The notes: generated by a model not told the origin, from the letters alone. 44,532 nt of DNA from an uncultured Mailhella sp. (GCF_947631555.1 NZ_CANRLT010000012.1:1-44532), one strand, 5' to 3'; shown: positions 7,909 to 17,399, counted from the first letter of the stretch. Program-made: numbers and translations.

Positions 7909-9348
7909 TCAGTCCCTGGCGTTCAGACCGGCGGCCCGCGCCACGGCCAGAGCCGCCGCACGGGTAAATTCTCCGGCAGGCATGGCCGCGCGTTCCTCTG
8001 CGGAGAGGAGCAGCCGCGGATGATTCACAAGGCCGGGATTGGCTTTCACACCGTAGCCGGCGGGGAAGCGGTCTTCAAAATACATGCTCTGGAAGCCGGA
8101 AAACTTGAGGGCATGAGCCGTGGAATCGAGGATGCAGAATTCCCCGTCCCGCAGGATGCCGAGAGCCTGAGCCTGAAGCATACCGGCAAAACTTTCGCCT
8201 CCCTGGGTGCAGGCGATGTGCCCGTGGCGATTGACCAGAATCATGCCATCCATGATGGCCTGTTCCGTGACCTGCACCACGTCGAAGCGTCCGCCCAGAG
8301 CCTCGAATTTTTCTACCAGGTTCTTTACCCGCGGGAAGGATACGGGATTGCCGATCATGGCCGCCTGTGCAACGCTGGGCTGTACCGTTACCGGCCGATA
8401 GATACGCTGCTTTCTGGGCTGACTGTAGTAACGCCATACGGGGTCGGCGTGTTCGGACTGGACGCCCACGATGTGTGGCAGTTCCTCAATGAGGCCCAGG
8501 CGGTGCATCTTCAGACAGGCCGATATCATGGACGTGATATTGCCCGCGTTGCCAATGGGCATGAAGAGCGCCTTGTCTTTCATTTCCCAGCCGAACCACT
8601 GGGCGGTCTCGTAGGCGTAGGATTCCTGCCCCAGTACGCGCCAGCTGTTTTTGGAATTGAGCAGGGCCACGCGGTAGTGGTCGGCCAGGTATTCCACCAC
8701 TTTCATGCAGTCGTCGAAGACGCCGGGCACTTCCAGCACCTGCGCACCGGAACCGAGGGGCTGTGCCAGCTGCGCGGGCGTGACCTTGCCGTGGGGCAGA
8801 AGCACCACCGTGCGGATGGGCTCGCCTACATACGCGCCGTACATGGCCGCGGCCGCAGAAGTGTCACCCGTGGACGCGCAGATGGTCAGGACTTCCTTCC
8901 AGCCGTTTTTGCGCACCAGCGACTTCAGATAGCTGTACGCCCCAGCCATGCCGCGATCCTTGAAGGACGCGCTGGGGTTCTGGCCGTCGTTCTTGTAGGC
9001 GAAGCGGCGTCCCACGGATTTTTCCAGCGCAGGGGAAGCCTCGATAATGGGAGTGTCCCCCTCGCCGAGATAGACGATGTCCTCCTCTTCCAGAACGGGG
9101 GCCATAAGTTCATAAAAACGGAATACGCCGCGCAGGGCACGGGTACGGGTGGCACGGCGGGCGTCGAAGAGACTGCGCCAATACTGCGCTCCCCGCGCCT
9201 TCATTTCATCGAAATCAAGGTCTTCAAGCAGCAGTACGCCGCCGCAGTCCGGGCAGGTGTACAGCAGAGAATCCACCGGATGACGGTGGCCGCAGTCCAT
9301 GCACACATATTCCATGCGCGCACGGCGCTGGGGAAAATCCTGGGACAT
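7909..9348 (-). CDS. thrC: Threonine synthase
   Basis: This PLP enzyme converts O-phosphohomoserine to threonine, the last step of the threonine pathway. The 479-residue protein begins with a zinc-ribbon-like pair, CMDC (16-19) and CPDC (32-35), seen in many threonine synthases of this branch. The PLP lysine is Lys130 in NPSASFKDRG. ATG 9348 is preceded by GGAGAAAA and matches the family start, while an in-frame extension to 9435 lies over the promoter. It sits near hisF and asd, in a region rich in amino acid biosynthesis, but has its own promoter. Confidence 0.95.
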   Translation of the reverse strand: MSQDFPQRRARMEYVCMDCGHRHPVDSLLYTCPDCGGVLLLEDLDFDEMKARGAQYWRSLFDARRATRTRALRGVFRFYELMAPVLEEEDIVYLGEGDTPIIEASPALEKSVGRRFAYKNDGQNPSASFKDRGMAGAYSYLKSLVRKNGWKEVLTICASTGDTSAAAAMYGAYVGEPIRTVVLLPHGKVTPAQLAQPLGSGAQVLEVPGVFDDCMKVVEYLADHYRVALLNSKNSWRVLGQESYAYETAQWFGWEMKDKALFMPIGNAGNITSMISACLKMHRLGLIEELPHIVGVQSEHADPVWRYYSQPRKQRIYRPVTVQPSVAQAAMIGNPVSFPRVKNLVEKFEALGGRFDVVQVTEQAIMDGMILVNRHGHIACTQGGESFAGMLQAQALGILRDGEFCILDSTAHALKFSGFQSMYFEDRFPAGYGVKANPGLVNHPRLLLSAEERAAMPAGEFTRAAALAVARAAGLNARD

Positions 9349-9387
9349 ACTTTTTCTCCAAAGAAGGATGACGTTTTTCAGGGCAAA

Positions 9388-9416
9388 AGGATACGGTGTT
9401 TCCGGGCGGCGCGCAA
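9388..9416 (-). promoter_or_regulatory. Candidate promoter of thrC
   Basis: On the minus strand TTGCGC (9411-9416) and TATCCT (9388-9393) are 17 bases apart, giving a leader of about 33 bases. A hairpin just upstream (about 9448-9470) may end the hisF message. Confidence 0.5.
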
Positions 9417-9474
9417 GCGGCCCGCTTCCTTCCAAATCCGCAAACGTTCCCTGAAAGGGAAGCGTTCGGCCGTG

Positions 9475-10260
9475 TTAAATTAAACGTACCGAAACTCCGG
9501 ACTGAGCCATGTATGTCTTGAGTTCGGCGATACTGTACTGCCCGTAGTGGACGATGGATGCTACCAGAGCCGCCGAAGCACCGCCCTGGGTCACGGCGTC
9601 CACCAGATGCCGGGGGGCTCCTGCTCCGCCCGAAGCGATGACGGGGATGGTTACGGCATCGCAGATCATGCGTGTAAGGGTGAGTTCATACCCGTCTTTG
9701 GTGCCGTCCGCATCGATAGAGTTCACGCACAGTTCGCCCGCGCCCAGTTCTTCGCAGCGTCGTGCCCAGGCGATGGCGTCCAGGCCCATGGGCTTGCGTC
9801 CGCCGTTGATGACGATTTCATATCCCGAAGGGCAGCGCTCGCTCACCGGCACCTTCAATACGTCCATGCCCACCACCACAGCCTGAGAGCCGAAGGCTTC
9901 CGCGCCCTCACTGATGATACGCGGGTTGCGCACGGCGGCGGAATTTACCGAGACCTTTTCCGCCCCGGCGAGCAGCACGGCACGCATGTCTTCCACAGTG
10001 GAAATGCCTCCGCCCACGGAAAAGGGGATGAAGATGTTGCCGGCCACGCGCTCTACCACGTCCAGAAAAATGCCGCGGGATTCATAGGAGGCCGTGATGT
10101 CGTAAAAGACGATTTCGTCCGCGCCTTCTTCATAGTAGCGGCGGGCCGTTTCCACCGGATCGCCTATGTCCACGTTGCCCTGAAACCGGATGCCCTTGGT
10201 GAGACGCCCGTCGCGCACGTCCAGACAGGGGATGAGCCGCTTGCTCAGATGACTAGACAT
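9475..10260 (-). CDS. hisF: Imidazole glycerol phosphate synthase, cyclase subunit
   Basis: HisF uses ammonia delivered by HisH to convert PRFAR to imidazole glycerol phosphate and AICAR. The 261-residue TIM barrel shows the N-terminal strand [16 protein letters not shown] with its catalytic Asp, the phosphate-binding VGGGIST, the [11 protein letters not shown] segment with the second catalytic Asp, and ASGGAG near the C-terminus. AAGGAG precedes ATG 10260. It overlaps hisH by 8 bases, so the two subunits are made in a coupled manner. Confidence 0.96.
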   Translation of the reverse strand: MSSHLSKRLIPCLDVRDGRLTKGIRFQGNVDIGDPVETARRYYEEGADEIVFYDITASYESRGIFLDVVERVAGNIFIPFSVGGGISTVEDMRAVLLAGAEKVSVNSAAVRNPRIISEGAEAFGSQAVVVGMDVLKVPVSERCPSGYEIVINGGRKPMGLDAIAWARRCEELGAGELCVNSIDADGTKDGYELTLTRMICDAVTIPVIASGGAGAPRHLVDAVTQGGASAALVASIVHYGQYSIAELKTYMAQSGVSVRLI

Positions 10261-10894
10261 GGGTCGTCTCCTTTGCCTGCCGGCAGCAGCGGTAGAAGTT
10301 GGAAAGCAGCCGCAGACCGGGGCGGCCGCTCTTTTCGGGATGGAACTGCACGGCCCAGAGACCGGGGCGGCCGTATATGGCGGCAAAGGTGCGGCCGTAG
10401 GTGCAGGTGGCGATGACCCATTCCGGCGCGGGATCAGGGTAGAAGCTGTGGACGAAGTAGAACTGGGCATCGGAAGTGATGCCTTCGAGCAGGGCCGAGG
10501 GCCTGGCCTTTATACTGTTCCAGCCCATGTGCGGGATGCGGATGGGGCGTCCGCCGTCCTCCCATTCCGGCAGGAATCTGCGGCAGACGCCGGGTACGAT
10601 GCCCAGGGTTGGGGTATCGTTCTCCTCGCTGCGCTCAAGCAGAATCTGGCAGCCGAGACAGATGCCGAGAAGCGGTTTTTGCGCTTCCACGCAGCGCCGC
10701 AGGATCCGATCCATGCCGGTGGAGGTCAGTTGGGCCATGGCCTGTCCGGCCGCGCCTACGCCGGGAAAAATGACGCCTTCGGCGTCCATGATGACTTCCG
10801 GCGAGGCCGTGACCTCCGCGGGGATGTCCAGGGAACGCAGGGCGCGCAGCACGCTGGTCTGATTGCCCGCCTTGTAGTCGAGAATGGCTAACAT
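10253..10894 (-). CDS. hisH: Imidazole glycerol phosphate synthase, glutamine amidotransferase subunit
   Basis: HisH hydrolyses glutamine and channels ammonia to HisF. The 213-residue protein has the class I amidotransferase nucleophile Cys79 in LLGICLGCQ, the oxyanion-strand motif FPGVGA near residue 43, and the His/Glu pair in VQFHPEKSG near the C-terminus. AAGGA precedes ATG 10894. A small lipoprotein gene lies 84 bases upstream on the same strand, so hisH-hisF may be transcribed from a promoter in or before that gene. The other his genes in the window (hisG, hisI) form a separate unit about 9 kb away. Confidence 0.96.
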   Translation of the reverse strand: MLAILDYKAGNQTSVLRALRSLDIPAEVTASPEVIMDAEGVIFPGVGAAGQAMAQLTSTGMDRILRRCVEAQKPLLGICLGCQILLERSEENDTPTLGIVPGVCRRFLPEWEDGGRPIRIPHMGWNSIKARPSALLEGITSDAQFYFVHSFYPDPAPEWVIATCTYGRTFAAIYGRPGLWAVQFHPEKSGRPGLRLLSNFYRCCRQAKETTHV

Positions 10895-10978
10895 AACAAA
10901 TCCTTACTGTTGAAAACTGTCTGGGAGAGCGTCGCGGACGCCGTTCTTCCTTCAGCGGAAAACGCCTGTTCAGGCCGC

Positions 10979-11161
10979 TTAAAAATCAATGCCGGTGCGC
11001 GTGCGGTTTCCCTGCATCTGGCCGCCGCTGCCCGTGCGGAATACCGTGGTCATGTCGCCCGAAACACGCACCCGATCCAGCGAGTCCCCATCCTGAGAAC
11101 AGGCCGGAAGCGTGGCAGCAAGGACAGCAAAAATGACAAAACTGAAAAAAAGTTTCTTCAT
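10979..11161 (-). CDS. Small putative lipoprotein (60 aa)
   Basis: A Lys-Lys start, a hydrophobic core (LFFSFVIFAVLAAT) and LPAC give a credible lipobox, with Cys21 as the lipidation site. The mature part is only about 40 residues, polar, with a Gly/Thr/Arg-rich end. GGAGG precedes ATG 11161. No family is recognised. It sits directly upstream of hisH on the same strand and diverges from asd. It could be a real envelope lipoprotein or a poorly conserved gene. Confidence 0.65.
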   Translation of the reverse strand: MKKLFFSFVIFAVLAATLPACSQDGDSLDRVRVSGDMTTVFRTGSGGQMQGNRTRTGIDF

Positions 11162-11392
11162 GGCGTTTCCTCCGCGGCTTATCATACCGGAGCGGAAGAA
11201 CAGTGCAAGTCCTCTTTCCAGCCTGCCGAAAATGCGGAACTTTCCGGTTCAACGCTTCTTTTTTTTCATAAAACGTCTCATGTTCTTGACAGTCCCGCCC
11301 CCAGGGGGCAATCTGAACCTTCATCTGCAAAATAACAGGATTGCAGAATTTGCGCTGCTCCCGCCTGGGAGCCGGATAAGGAGAATCTCCCC

Positions 11393-12433
11393 ATGAAGAA
11401 GTCCCTGCATGTAGCCGTGTGCGGTGCGACCGGCGCCGTCGGCCGCGAAATGTTGAAAACGCTTGCCCAGCGTCATTTCCCCTGCGCCTCCGTGACCGCG
11501 CTCGCGTCCTCCCGTACCGCTGGAACCAAAGTGCCCTTTGGAGATACCGAAATTACCGTCAAGGAGCTGACGAAGGATTCCTTCAACGGTATCGACATCG
11601 CGATCTTTTCCGCCGGAGGAAGCGTTTCCACCGAATTTGCACCTTACGCCGCCGCGTCCGGATGCGTGGTGGTGGACAATTCCAGCGCCTGGCGCATGGA
11701 CGACCGCTGCCCTCTGGTCGTGCCCGAAGTGAACGCCGATGACCTTGAGAAACACAACGGCATTATCGCCAACCCCAACTGCTCCACCATCCAGATGCTG
11801 GTGGCGCTGAAGCCCCTGCACGACGCCGCCAGAATCAAGCGTATTGTGGTCACCACCATGCAGGCCGTGAGCGGCACGGGCAAGAAGGGGCTTGATGAAC
11901 TGGAAACCCAGGTGCGCCGCCTGTTTAACATGCAGGACATTGAACCCCGCGCCTATCCGCACCAGATAGCTTTCAACTGCCTGCCGCACATCGATGTCTT
12001 CCAGAGCAACGACTACACCAAGGAAGAGATGAAGATGGTCAACGAGACGCACAAGATGCTCGACCCGAACATCCGCGTCACCGCCACCTGTGTGCGCGTG
12101 CCAGTCTTCTTCGGTCATTCCGAGTCCGTGAACATCGAGACCGAGAAAAAGCTCACCGCTGCCGAAGCCCGCATTCTTCTTTCTCAGGCCCCCGGCGTAC
12201 AGGTCATCGACAATCCCCGCGCCAACATGTATCCCCTCGCCGTGGATGCCGCCGGTGAAGACGACGTCTTCGTGGGCCGTATCCGCGAAGACGAAAGCTG
12301 CGAGAACGCTCTGAACCTTTGGGTGGTGGCCGACAACGTCCGCAAGGGGGCAGCCCTCAACGCCGTCCAGATCGCCGAAGAGCTTATCCGGCGCGACCTC
12401 GTGTCCGTGCCCAATCCGAAGATGTTCCTGTAA
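11393..12433 (+). CDS. asd: Aspartate-semialdehyde dehydrogenase
   Basis: Asd reduces aspartyl phosphate with NADPH to aspartate semialdehyde, the branch point to lysine/diaminopimelate, threonine and methionine. The 346-residue protein opens with the nucleotide-binding loop CGATGAVGREM (10-20). The active-site Cys130 lies in ANPNCSTIQ, and the substrate region includes VSGTGKKGLDEL. AAGGAGAA precedes ATG 11393. Upstream, a TTGACA at 11286-11291 is followed by a GC palindrome but only a poor -10, so the promoter is not firmly placed. It supplies the same pathway as thrC. Confidence 0.96.
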   Translation: MKKSLHVAVCGATGAVGREMLKTLAQRHFPCASVTALASSRTAGTKVPFGDTEITVKELTKDSFNGIDIAIFSAGGSVSTEFAPYAAASGCVVVDNSSAWRMDDRCPLVVPEVNADDLEKHNGIIANPNCSTIQMLVALKPLHDAARIKRIVVTTMQAVSGTGKKGLDELETQVRRLFNMQDIEPRAYPHQIAFNCLPHIDVFQSNDYTKEEMKMVNETHKMLDPNIRVTATCVRVPVFFGHSESVNIETEKKLTAAEARILLSQAPGVQVIDNPRANMYPLAVDAAGEDDVFVGRIREDESCENALNLWVVADNVRKGAALNAVQIAEELIRRDLVSVPNPKMFL

Positions 12434-12462
12434 GAACACAGAGGCTTCACGCCAAGAGAAAG

Positions 12463-12497
12463 CAGGGCCGGTGTTCCGTGGAGGGACATCGGCCCTG
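12463..12497 (+). terminator. Hairpin downstream of asd
   Basis: CAGGGCCG and CGGCCCTG form the base of a long stem about 30 bases after the asd stop. No T-run follows, so termination here is only probable. Confidence 0.5.
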
Positions 12498-12655
12498 TCG
12501 CGTCTTAAGGCAGCAGAAAAACGCCGCCGCAGAACGCACAGAGTCCCTTTCCGTGCCTTTTCAAAAAACGCCTTTTGTTCTATCGTGTTTCTGTCGGTTT
12601 GCCGTGGGCGCGTACCGGTCAGGCCGGCCCGTCACCTCTACCTCAAGGGGGCATT

Positions 12656-13606
12656 ATGTCCATCCCTGTCCTCGATACGTCCGCATGGACGGAAAAGCTT
12701 CTGGCTCAGCCGCTTGTAGGCACGGAGCGCGTCACAGCCTTTTATGAACACCGCATGGGGGCCATCTGCCGTGACCCGCACCTGCTCCTGGCGCCCCTCA
12801 ATGATCACCTTGTGCACCGCGGTGACGCCGTGTTCGAGAGCCTTACCTTTCTGGAAGGCCGCATCGTGCAGCTCGACGCTCATCTCAAGCGTATGCGGCA
12901 CTCGTCCGAGGTGCTCGACCTCAGACCGCCCTGCTCCTGGGAGGAACTGCGGACCGCGGCGCTGGAAGTGGCCCGCGTGGGCGGCGCGCCTTACGGCGGC
13001 CTGAAGATTCTGCTGGGCCGGGGCTGCGGCGCTCTGGGGGTGGATCCCGCCGAATGCCCTGAAGCCAGCCTCTACCTCATCGCCACGCGCAGTCAGCCCA
13101 TGCCCGAAGCGTTCTGGGAAAACGGCCTCACGGCGGCGGCCAGCGCTGTTCCTGCCAAACAGCCCTGGCTGGCGCAGATCAAGTCCACGAATTATCTGGC
13201 CAACGCCATGATGGCCAGGGAAGCCAGAGAAAGGGGCGTGAAGGTCACGTTTTCCTTCGATGAAGACGGCTTCCTGGCCGAAGCCGCCATTGCCAACGTC
13301 GCCATGATTGACAGCGAAGGGCGTATGCTCATGCCGCGCTTCCACCACGCGCTTCCCGGTACGACAGCCCTGCTTGCCGCCGAACTCGCCAAAACCTTCA
13401 TGCCGGTGATAGTCACCGACATCACGGAAGAAATGCTGGAACAGGCCGCAGAAATCCTGGTGCTTGGGACGACATGCGAGTGCGTGGCGGTCACACACTA
13501 CAACGGCAAGCCCGTAGGGAACGGCTGCCCCGGCCCCATGGCCAGGAAACTGCGCCGACTGCTGCACGAAGCGCTGGTGACCGGAGGCGTACCTTTCCTC
13601 GACTGA
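12656..13606 (+). CDS. Class IV PLP aminotransferase (substrate unknown)
   Basis: The 316-residue protein has the fold-type IV pattern: HRGDAVFESL near residue 58, an Arg/His-rich segment (LDAHLKRMRHS), the probable PLP lysine in QIKSTNYLANAM near residue 180, and the phosphate-binding end GTTCECVAV. Family members include branched-chain aminotransferase, D-amino acid transaminase and aminodeoxychorismate lyase; the sequence alone does not decide among them. AAGGGGG precedes ATG 12656, and the in-frame extension to 12575 lacks a ribosome site. It follows asd in the same direction after a hairpin, so co-transcription is possible, and it ends at a strong terminator. Confidence 0.85.
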   Translation: MSIPVLDTSAWTEKLLAQPLVGTERVTAFYEHRMGAICRDPHLLLAPLNDHLVHRGDAVFESLTFLEGRIVQLDAHLKRMRHSSEVLDLRPPCSWEELRTAALEVARVGGAPYGGLKILLGRGCGALGVDPAECPEASLYLIATRSQPMPEAFWENGLTAAASAVPAKQPWLAQIKSTNYLANAMMAREARERGVKVTFSFDEDGFLAEAAIANVAMIDSEGRMLMPRFHHALPGTTALLAAELAKTFMPVIVTDITEEMLEQAAEILVLGTTCECVAVTHYNGKPVGNGCPGPMARKLRRLLHEALVTGGVPFLD

Positions 13607-13750
13607 TCCAGCAAGAGGGGAACGCGGCACGGTTCTCTCTTTTCCTGCGGTGTTGCATGTGCCGCCTTGAGGATTCCCGCCGATGTCCTCAAGTCTGGCA
13701 TCGGTACCTTCCTTGACACGAACCGTTTTCCTTGATGGCTCTGGTTAAAA

Positions 13751-13788
13751 ACGAAACTCCCCGCTGGACGGGGAGTTTCGTCTTTAAA
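13751..13788. terminator. Bidirectional rho-independent terminator
   Basis: A perfect stem of ACGAAACTCCCC and its complement is followed by CTTTAAAG on the plus strand and preceded by AAAAA, which reads as a T-run on the minus strand. It serves the convergent aminotransferase and PD-(D/E)XK genes. Confidence 0.85.
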
Positions 13789-13855
13789 GCCTGGGACTAT
13801 GAAAGGTTCAGACCCTGACAGGCATTAGGAACGTTCCAGAAAAAAACGTTTCACC

Positions 13856-14761
13856 TTATCCTTCGTTATAGGCGCGTTCAATGAGCGGCTTCGCCCGTTC
13901 GAAATCTTCATCCGTTTTGATGATAACTTCCACGTCGCCTGTTCCATGATGTCCAATGTTGCTTATATCTCTGCTGAAACCTTCAATACATTCAACAGTG
14001 GAAGGATTAAGAGTTAAAAACAGCTTGAGATGTTTATTAAAAATTTCTATACAGGCAAAATTTCTGAGTTTTCGATAAGCCAGACATTGTTTAAGCTGGG
14101 TTTGGGCCACGTCATCACCAAGAGATTCAATATAGCTGCAAATATAGTTATAAATATTCTTCAGTTCTGATGTGAGAGTTTCAAGTTTTTTAATATGAAA
14201 ACTGTTTTCAGATTTTTTGGTGCTATGTGTCGGAGTCGAGAGAGATGCAGGCACAACGGCCTTGGTGATTGCCGGGGAATTGAGGTGTTCAAGGAGCAGC
14301 ATTCCGTTGGGGTATTTTCTGTAGGCCACAAGTTTGATGTTGGCCTGCATGCGATCCACGGCATGAATATCATATTTGCTGAATTGGTTTGCTATGCAGA
14401 TCACGCATGGAGCCGACCAGTCGATGGCATCGGCCGTATCTTTTCCCAGGGTATCCATAACCAGCAGTTTGAAATCCGCCTTGTGCTCAAGAAGCCAATC
14501 CAGATAAAAAAGCCCCTGATTGATGACATTTTCATTGGAAGTACGCTTATATTCGAAGATAACGGGACAGTTGTTCTCGTCAATGCCGATGCTGTCCATC
14601 CTGCCTCCGGTCATCACATACTCGCTTTTGAGAAAGCGAACGCCGAAGAACGTAGGCATATGTTCTTCAATCAGCGTCTGCAATTCTTTTTCCAGCAGAG
14701 CAGGGGATGATCTTAATTCCTCTACACCGTTATGCGTATCGTAAAGTTTTATCTCGGCCAT
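13856..14761 (-). CDS. PD-(D/E)XK nuclease-like protein with DUF5655-type C-terminus
   Basis: The 301-residue protein has a nuclease-like N-terminal region. EKELQTLIEEHMPTFFGVRF leads to GGRMDSIGIDENNCPVIFEYKR, which places the Asp and Glu-x-Lys spacing of the PD-(D/E)XK superfamily at residues about 52-70. This is seen in NucS/DUF91-like proteins. The C-terminal part (DVEVIIKTDEDFERAKPLIERAYNEG) resembles the DUF5655 transport/defence-associated domain. Composition is clearly more A+T-rich than the neighbouring genes, which suggests acquisition. GAGGA precedes ATG 14761. A role in DNA binding or host defence is inference; no modification gene sits beside it. Confidence 0.75.
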   Translation of the reverse strand: MAEIKLYDTHNGVEELRSSPALLEKELQTLIEEHMPTFFGVRFLKSEYVMTGGRMDSIGIDENNCPVIFEYKRTSNENVINQGLFYLDWLLEHKADFKLLVMDTLGKDTADAIDWSAPCVICIANQFSKYDIHAVDRMQANIKLVAYRKYPNGMLLLEHLNSPAITKAVVPASLSTPTHSTKKSENSFHIKKLETLTSELKNIYNYICSYIESLGDDVAQTQLKQCLAYRKLRNFACIEIFNKHLKLFLTLNPSTVECIEGFSRDISNIGHHGTGDVEVIIKTDEDFERAKPLIERAYNEG

Positions 14762-14882
14762 GAACGTATCCTCAAACGTAGAAAAAGGGAGCTGGAGAGG
14801 ACAGCTTGGATTCTTATCAATCGCAGTATGTATTCCGCGCTGCCCGGAGCGTTTCAAGATGGTTATCGGTTTTTCTCTGCGT

Positions 14883-14907
14883 GTGCCGCTCCTGCGGCAC
14901 GTTTTTC
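14883..14907 (+). terminator. Terminator-like hairpin on the plus strand without an assigned gene
   Basis: GTGCCGC, loop TCCT, GCGGCAC, then GTTTTTC. The T-run is only on the plus strand, while both flanking genes lie on the minus strand. See findings. Confidence 0.55.
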
Positions 14908-14978
14908 AGGCGAGTGCGGACGGATGAGCCAGACAGGGCACGGTTCTTTCCGTTGAGCGGCTGCCGCGGCTTCTGCGC

Positions 14979-17294
14979 TCACTCGCCGGGCTGTTCGTCA
15001 AGCGTTCTGCTGTAGCGGCATTTAGGGTTGGGGCAGGCGATACGCTGCCCCCGTCCCCGCGTATTCTTGATGACCAGGACCGGCGAGCCGCACAGGGGGC
15101 AGGCCTCGGCCACGGGCCAGTCCCAGACCGCGAAATCGCAGTCCGGGTAGCGGTTGCAGGAATAGAAGATCTTGCCGCGTTTGGAGCTTTTCTCCACAAG
15201 CTGACCCTTGCCGCAGGCAGGGCAGGTGACGCCCGTGGAAAACGGTGCGGTGTAGTCGCATTTCGGGTAGTTCGTGCAGCTCAGGAAGCGGCTGCCGGTA
15301 CGGGATTTCTTGAGCACGACGTCACCGCCGCACTTCGGGCACGTCCCCACCTTTTCATATTCTTCTTTGGGGCGTTCCTGGGTCTGTATCCGGCCCTTTT
15401 CGTCACGGGTGAAATTTGTGGTGCAGCGGCAGTCGGGATAGCCGGTACAGGCAAGAAATTCCCCGCTTTTGCCGAACTTCACCACCATGGGCCTGCCGCA
15501 TTCCGGGCAGATGACGCCCGTTTCCAGCCCCTCCTTGACCGGAGTCATGGCCTTGGCCGCGGCTTCCAGCGTGGGATTGAAGTCCGCCGCAAAGTCCTTC
15601 ATGAGGTTCACCCAGCCCAGTTCACCATCGGCCACCTTGTCAAGATCGCTTTCCATGCCGGCGGTGAAGCCTACATCCATGAGGCGGGCAAAATGGTCGC
15701 GGAGCTGTGAGCACACCACCCGCCCCAGGTCGGTAGGGACGAAATGCTTGTCTTCCAGGCGTACATATTCCCTGTCCTCGATGGTGGAAATGATGGCGGC
15801 ATAGGTGGAAGGCCGCCCGATACCCCGTTCTTCAAGCTCGCGGACAAGGGACGCTTCCGTATACCGCGGCGCGGGCTGCGTGAACTTCTGCTCCTTGTCC
15901 AGCTTCTGAAGCGTCGCGACATCGCCTTCCTGCAGCGGCGGCAGAACGTCTTCCTCTTCCTCGGCACTGCGCGGCAGGACGGCGAGAAAACCGGGGAAGA
16001 GCAGGCGCTCGCCTTTGGCTTTCCACTGGCCGGGACCGCAGTTCAGCGTGACCGCCGTATCATGGAAAACAGCGGCCGCCATCTGCGAGGCCACGAAACG
16101 GCTCCAGATAAGTCCGTAGAGCCGGAACTGTTCGGGTGTGAGGTGTTCCTTGACCTCCTGGGGCGTGAGCCGCACATCGACAGGGCGTATGGCCTCGTGC
16201 GCGTCCTGAGCCGTGGACTTGCCCCGGAAGGCGCGTCCCTTGCCGCCGGGAGCCAGAAAGTCCTTGCCGAAGCGTTCCTCAATAAACGCAGCCGCGGCCT
16301 TTTTCGCTTCTTCGGCAATGCGTACAGAGTCCGTGCGCATGTAGGTAATCAGTGCGGTTGTGCCCCGTTCGCCGAGGTCGATGCCTTCATAGAGGCGCTG
16401 CGCCGTGGACATGGTTCGTCTGGACGTGAAGCCGAGACGCTGGTTGGCCGACTGCTGGAGCGTGGAAGTCGTGAACGGCGGCAGGGGATTGCGGGCGCGT
16501 TCCTTCTCTTCCACCTGCGAGACGGTGAAGGGCTGTCCGGTCATGGCTTCTTCCAGCGCATCGGCCGCGGCCTTGCAGGAAATAAGAATCTTGCGGCCGG
16601 AGTTCTTGTCGCTTTTGGCGGGAGCGAGCGCCTTCAGCTTTTTGGCAAAGCCCGTTTCTATCTTTACCAGCTCCGCTTTGAACGGCGGAGGCACGGAGCC
16701 GGCCAGAAGCGCGCGGAACGTCCAGAATTCTTCGGGAACGAAGGCGAGGCGTTCTTCCTCCCGCTCCACGATGAGGCGAAGAGCCACGGACTGAACGCGG
16801 CCCGCGGAAATACCCCGTTTCACGGTCTTCCAGAGCAGCGGCGAGATTTTGTAGCCCACCAGCCGGTCGAGCACACGGCGGGCCTGCTGTGCGTCGAAAA
16901 GATGGGTGTTGATTTCCCGGGGGTGTTCCAGTGCCGCTTTCACGGCCTTCGCCGTAATTTCGTTGAACTGTATCCTTTTGATATTTTTTGCCCTATCCCC
17001 GATGACCCGGGCGATGTGCCAGGCAATGGCCTCGCCCTCCCTGTCCGGGTCGGGAGCGAGGTAGACCGTATCGGCTTTGGCCGCCGCTTCTCGGAGGTCG
17101 TGGACGACTTTTTCCTTGCCTTTAATAATTTCATAGTGAGGCGTGAAATCGTGATTTTCATCCACGCCTATCTCCCGCGTGGGCAGATCGCAGATGTGGC
17201 CGATGCTGGCCTGCACCATGTACCTGCCGCCCAGAAATTTCTTGATGGTCTTCACCTTCGCCGGCGATTCCACAATGATCAGATCTTTGCCCAT
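14979..17294 (-). CDS. topA: DNA topoisomerase I (type IA)
   Basis: TopA relaxes negative supercoils by cutting one strand and passing the other through. The 771-residue protein begins with a TOPRIM domain (LIIVESPAKVKTIKKFLGG, then DPDREGEAIAW at 81-91 with the metal-binding acidic residues). It has active-site Tyr318 in ITYMRTDSVR and ends with four C4 zinc ribbons between about residues 590 and 765: CPECG, CPKCG, CPACG and CPLCG, each paired with a later Cys pair. ATG 17294 matches the family start; an extension to 17342 would overlap the promoter. It is monocistronic in appearance, with a radical SAM gene 105 bases upstream on the same strand. Confidence 0.96.
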   Translation of the reverse strand: MGKDLIIVESPAKVKTIKKFLGGRYMVQASIGHICDLPTREIGVDENHDFTPHYEIIKGKEKVVHDLREAAAKADTVYLAPDPDREGEAIAWHIARVIGDRAKNIKRIQFNEITAKAVKAALEHPREINTHLFDAQQARRVLDRLVGYKISPLLWKTVKRGISAGRVQSVALRLIVEREEERLAFVPEEFWTFRALLAGSVPPPFKAELVKIETGFAKKLKALAPAKSDKNSGRKILISCKAAADALEEAMTGQPFTVSQVEEKERARNPLPPFTTSTLQQSANQRLGFTSRRTMSTAQRLYEGIDLGERGTTALITYMRTDSVRIAEEAKKAAAAFIEERFGKDFLAPGGKGRAFRGKSTAQDAHEAIRPVDVRLTPQEVKEHLTPEQFRLYGLIWSRFVASQMAAAVFHDTAVTLNCGPGQWKAKGERLLFPGFLAVLPRSAEEEEDVLPPLQEGDVATLQKLDKEQKFTQPAPRYTEASLVRELEERGIGRPSTYAAIISTIEDREYVRLEDKHFVPTDLGRVVCSQLRDHFARLMDVGFTAGMESDLDKVADGELGWVNLMKDFAADFNPTLEAAAKAMTPVKEGLETGVICPECGRPMVVKFGKSGEFLACTGYPDCRCTTNFTRDEKGRIQTQERPKEEYEKVGTCPKCGGDVVLKKSRTGSRFLSCTNYPKCDYTAPFSTGVTCPACGKGQLVEKSSKRGKIFYSCNRYPDCDFAVWDWPVAEACPLCGSPVLVIKNTRGRGQRIACPNPKCRYSRTLDEQPGE

Positions 17295-17337
17295 AGCTCT
17301 CTCGCACGAAGTGATGGTTCCGAAAGGAAGCGTGCTA

Positions 17338-17365
17338 AACATACGTCAATGGGATAGGGCGTCAA
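17338..17365 (-). promoter_or_regulatory. Promoter of topA
   Basis: On the minus strand TTGACG (17360-17365) and TATGTT (17338-17343) are 16 bases apart, predicting a leader of about 37 bases. topA promoters are often supercoiling-sensitive; that is not visible here. Confidence 0.6.
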
Positions 17366-17399
17366 GTGCCGTTTATCACCCTTGTGCAGCGCAAAGCCT

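Noticed and set aside
8020..9483. 487-codon open frame antisense to thrC
   Set aside because: It lies wholly over thrC, has no ribosome site and no recognisable domain; a GC-rich shadow frame.
15744..17357. 537-codon frame antisense to topA
   Set aside because: Shadow of topA; no start signal or family motif.
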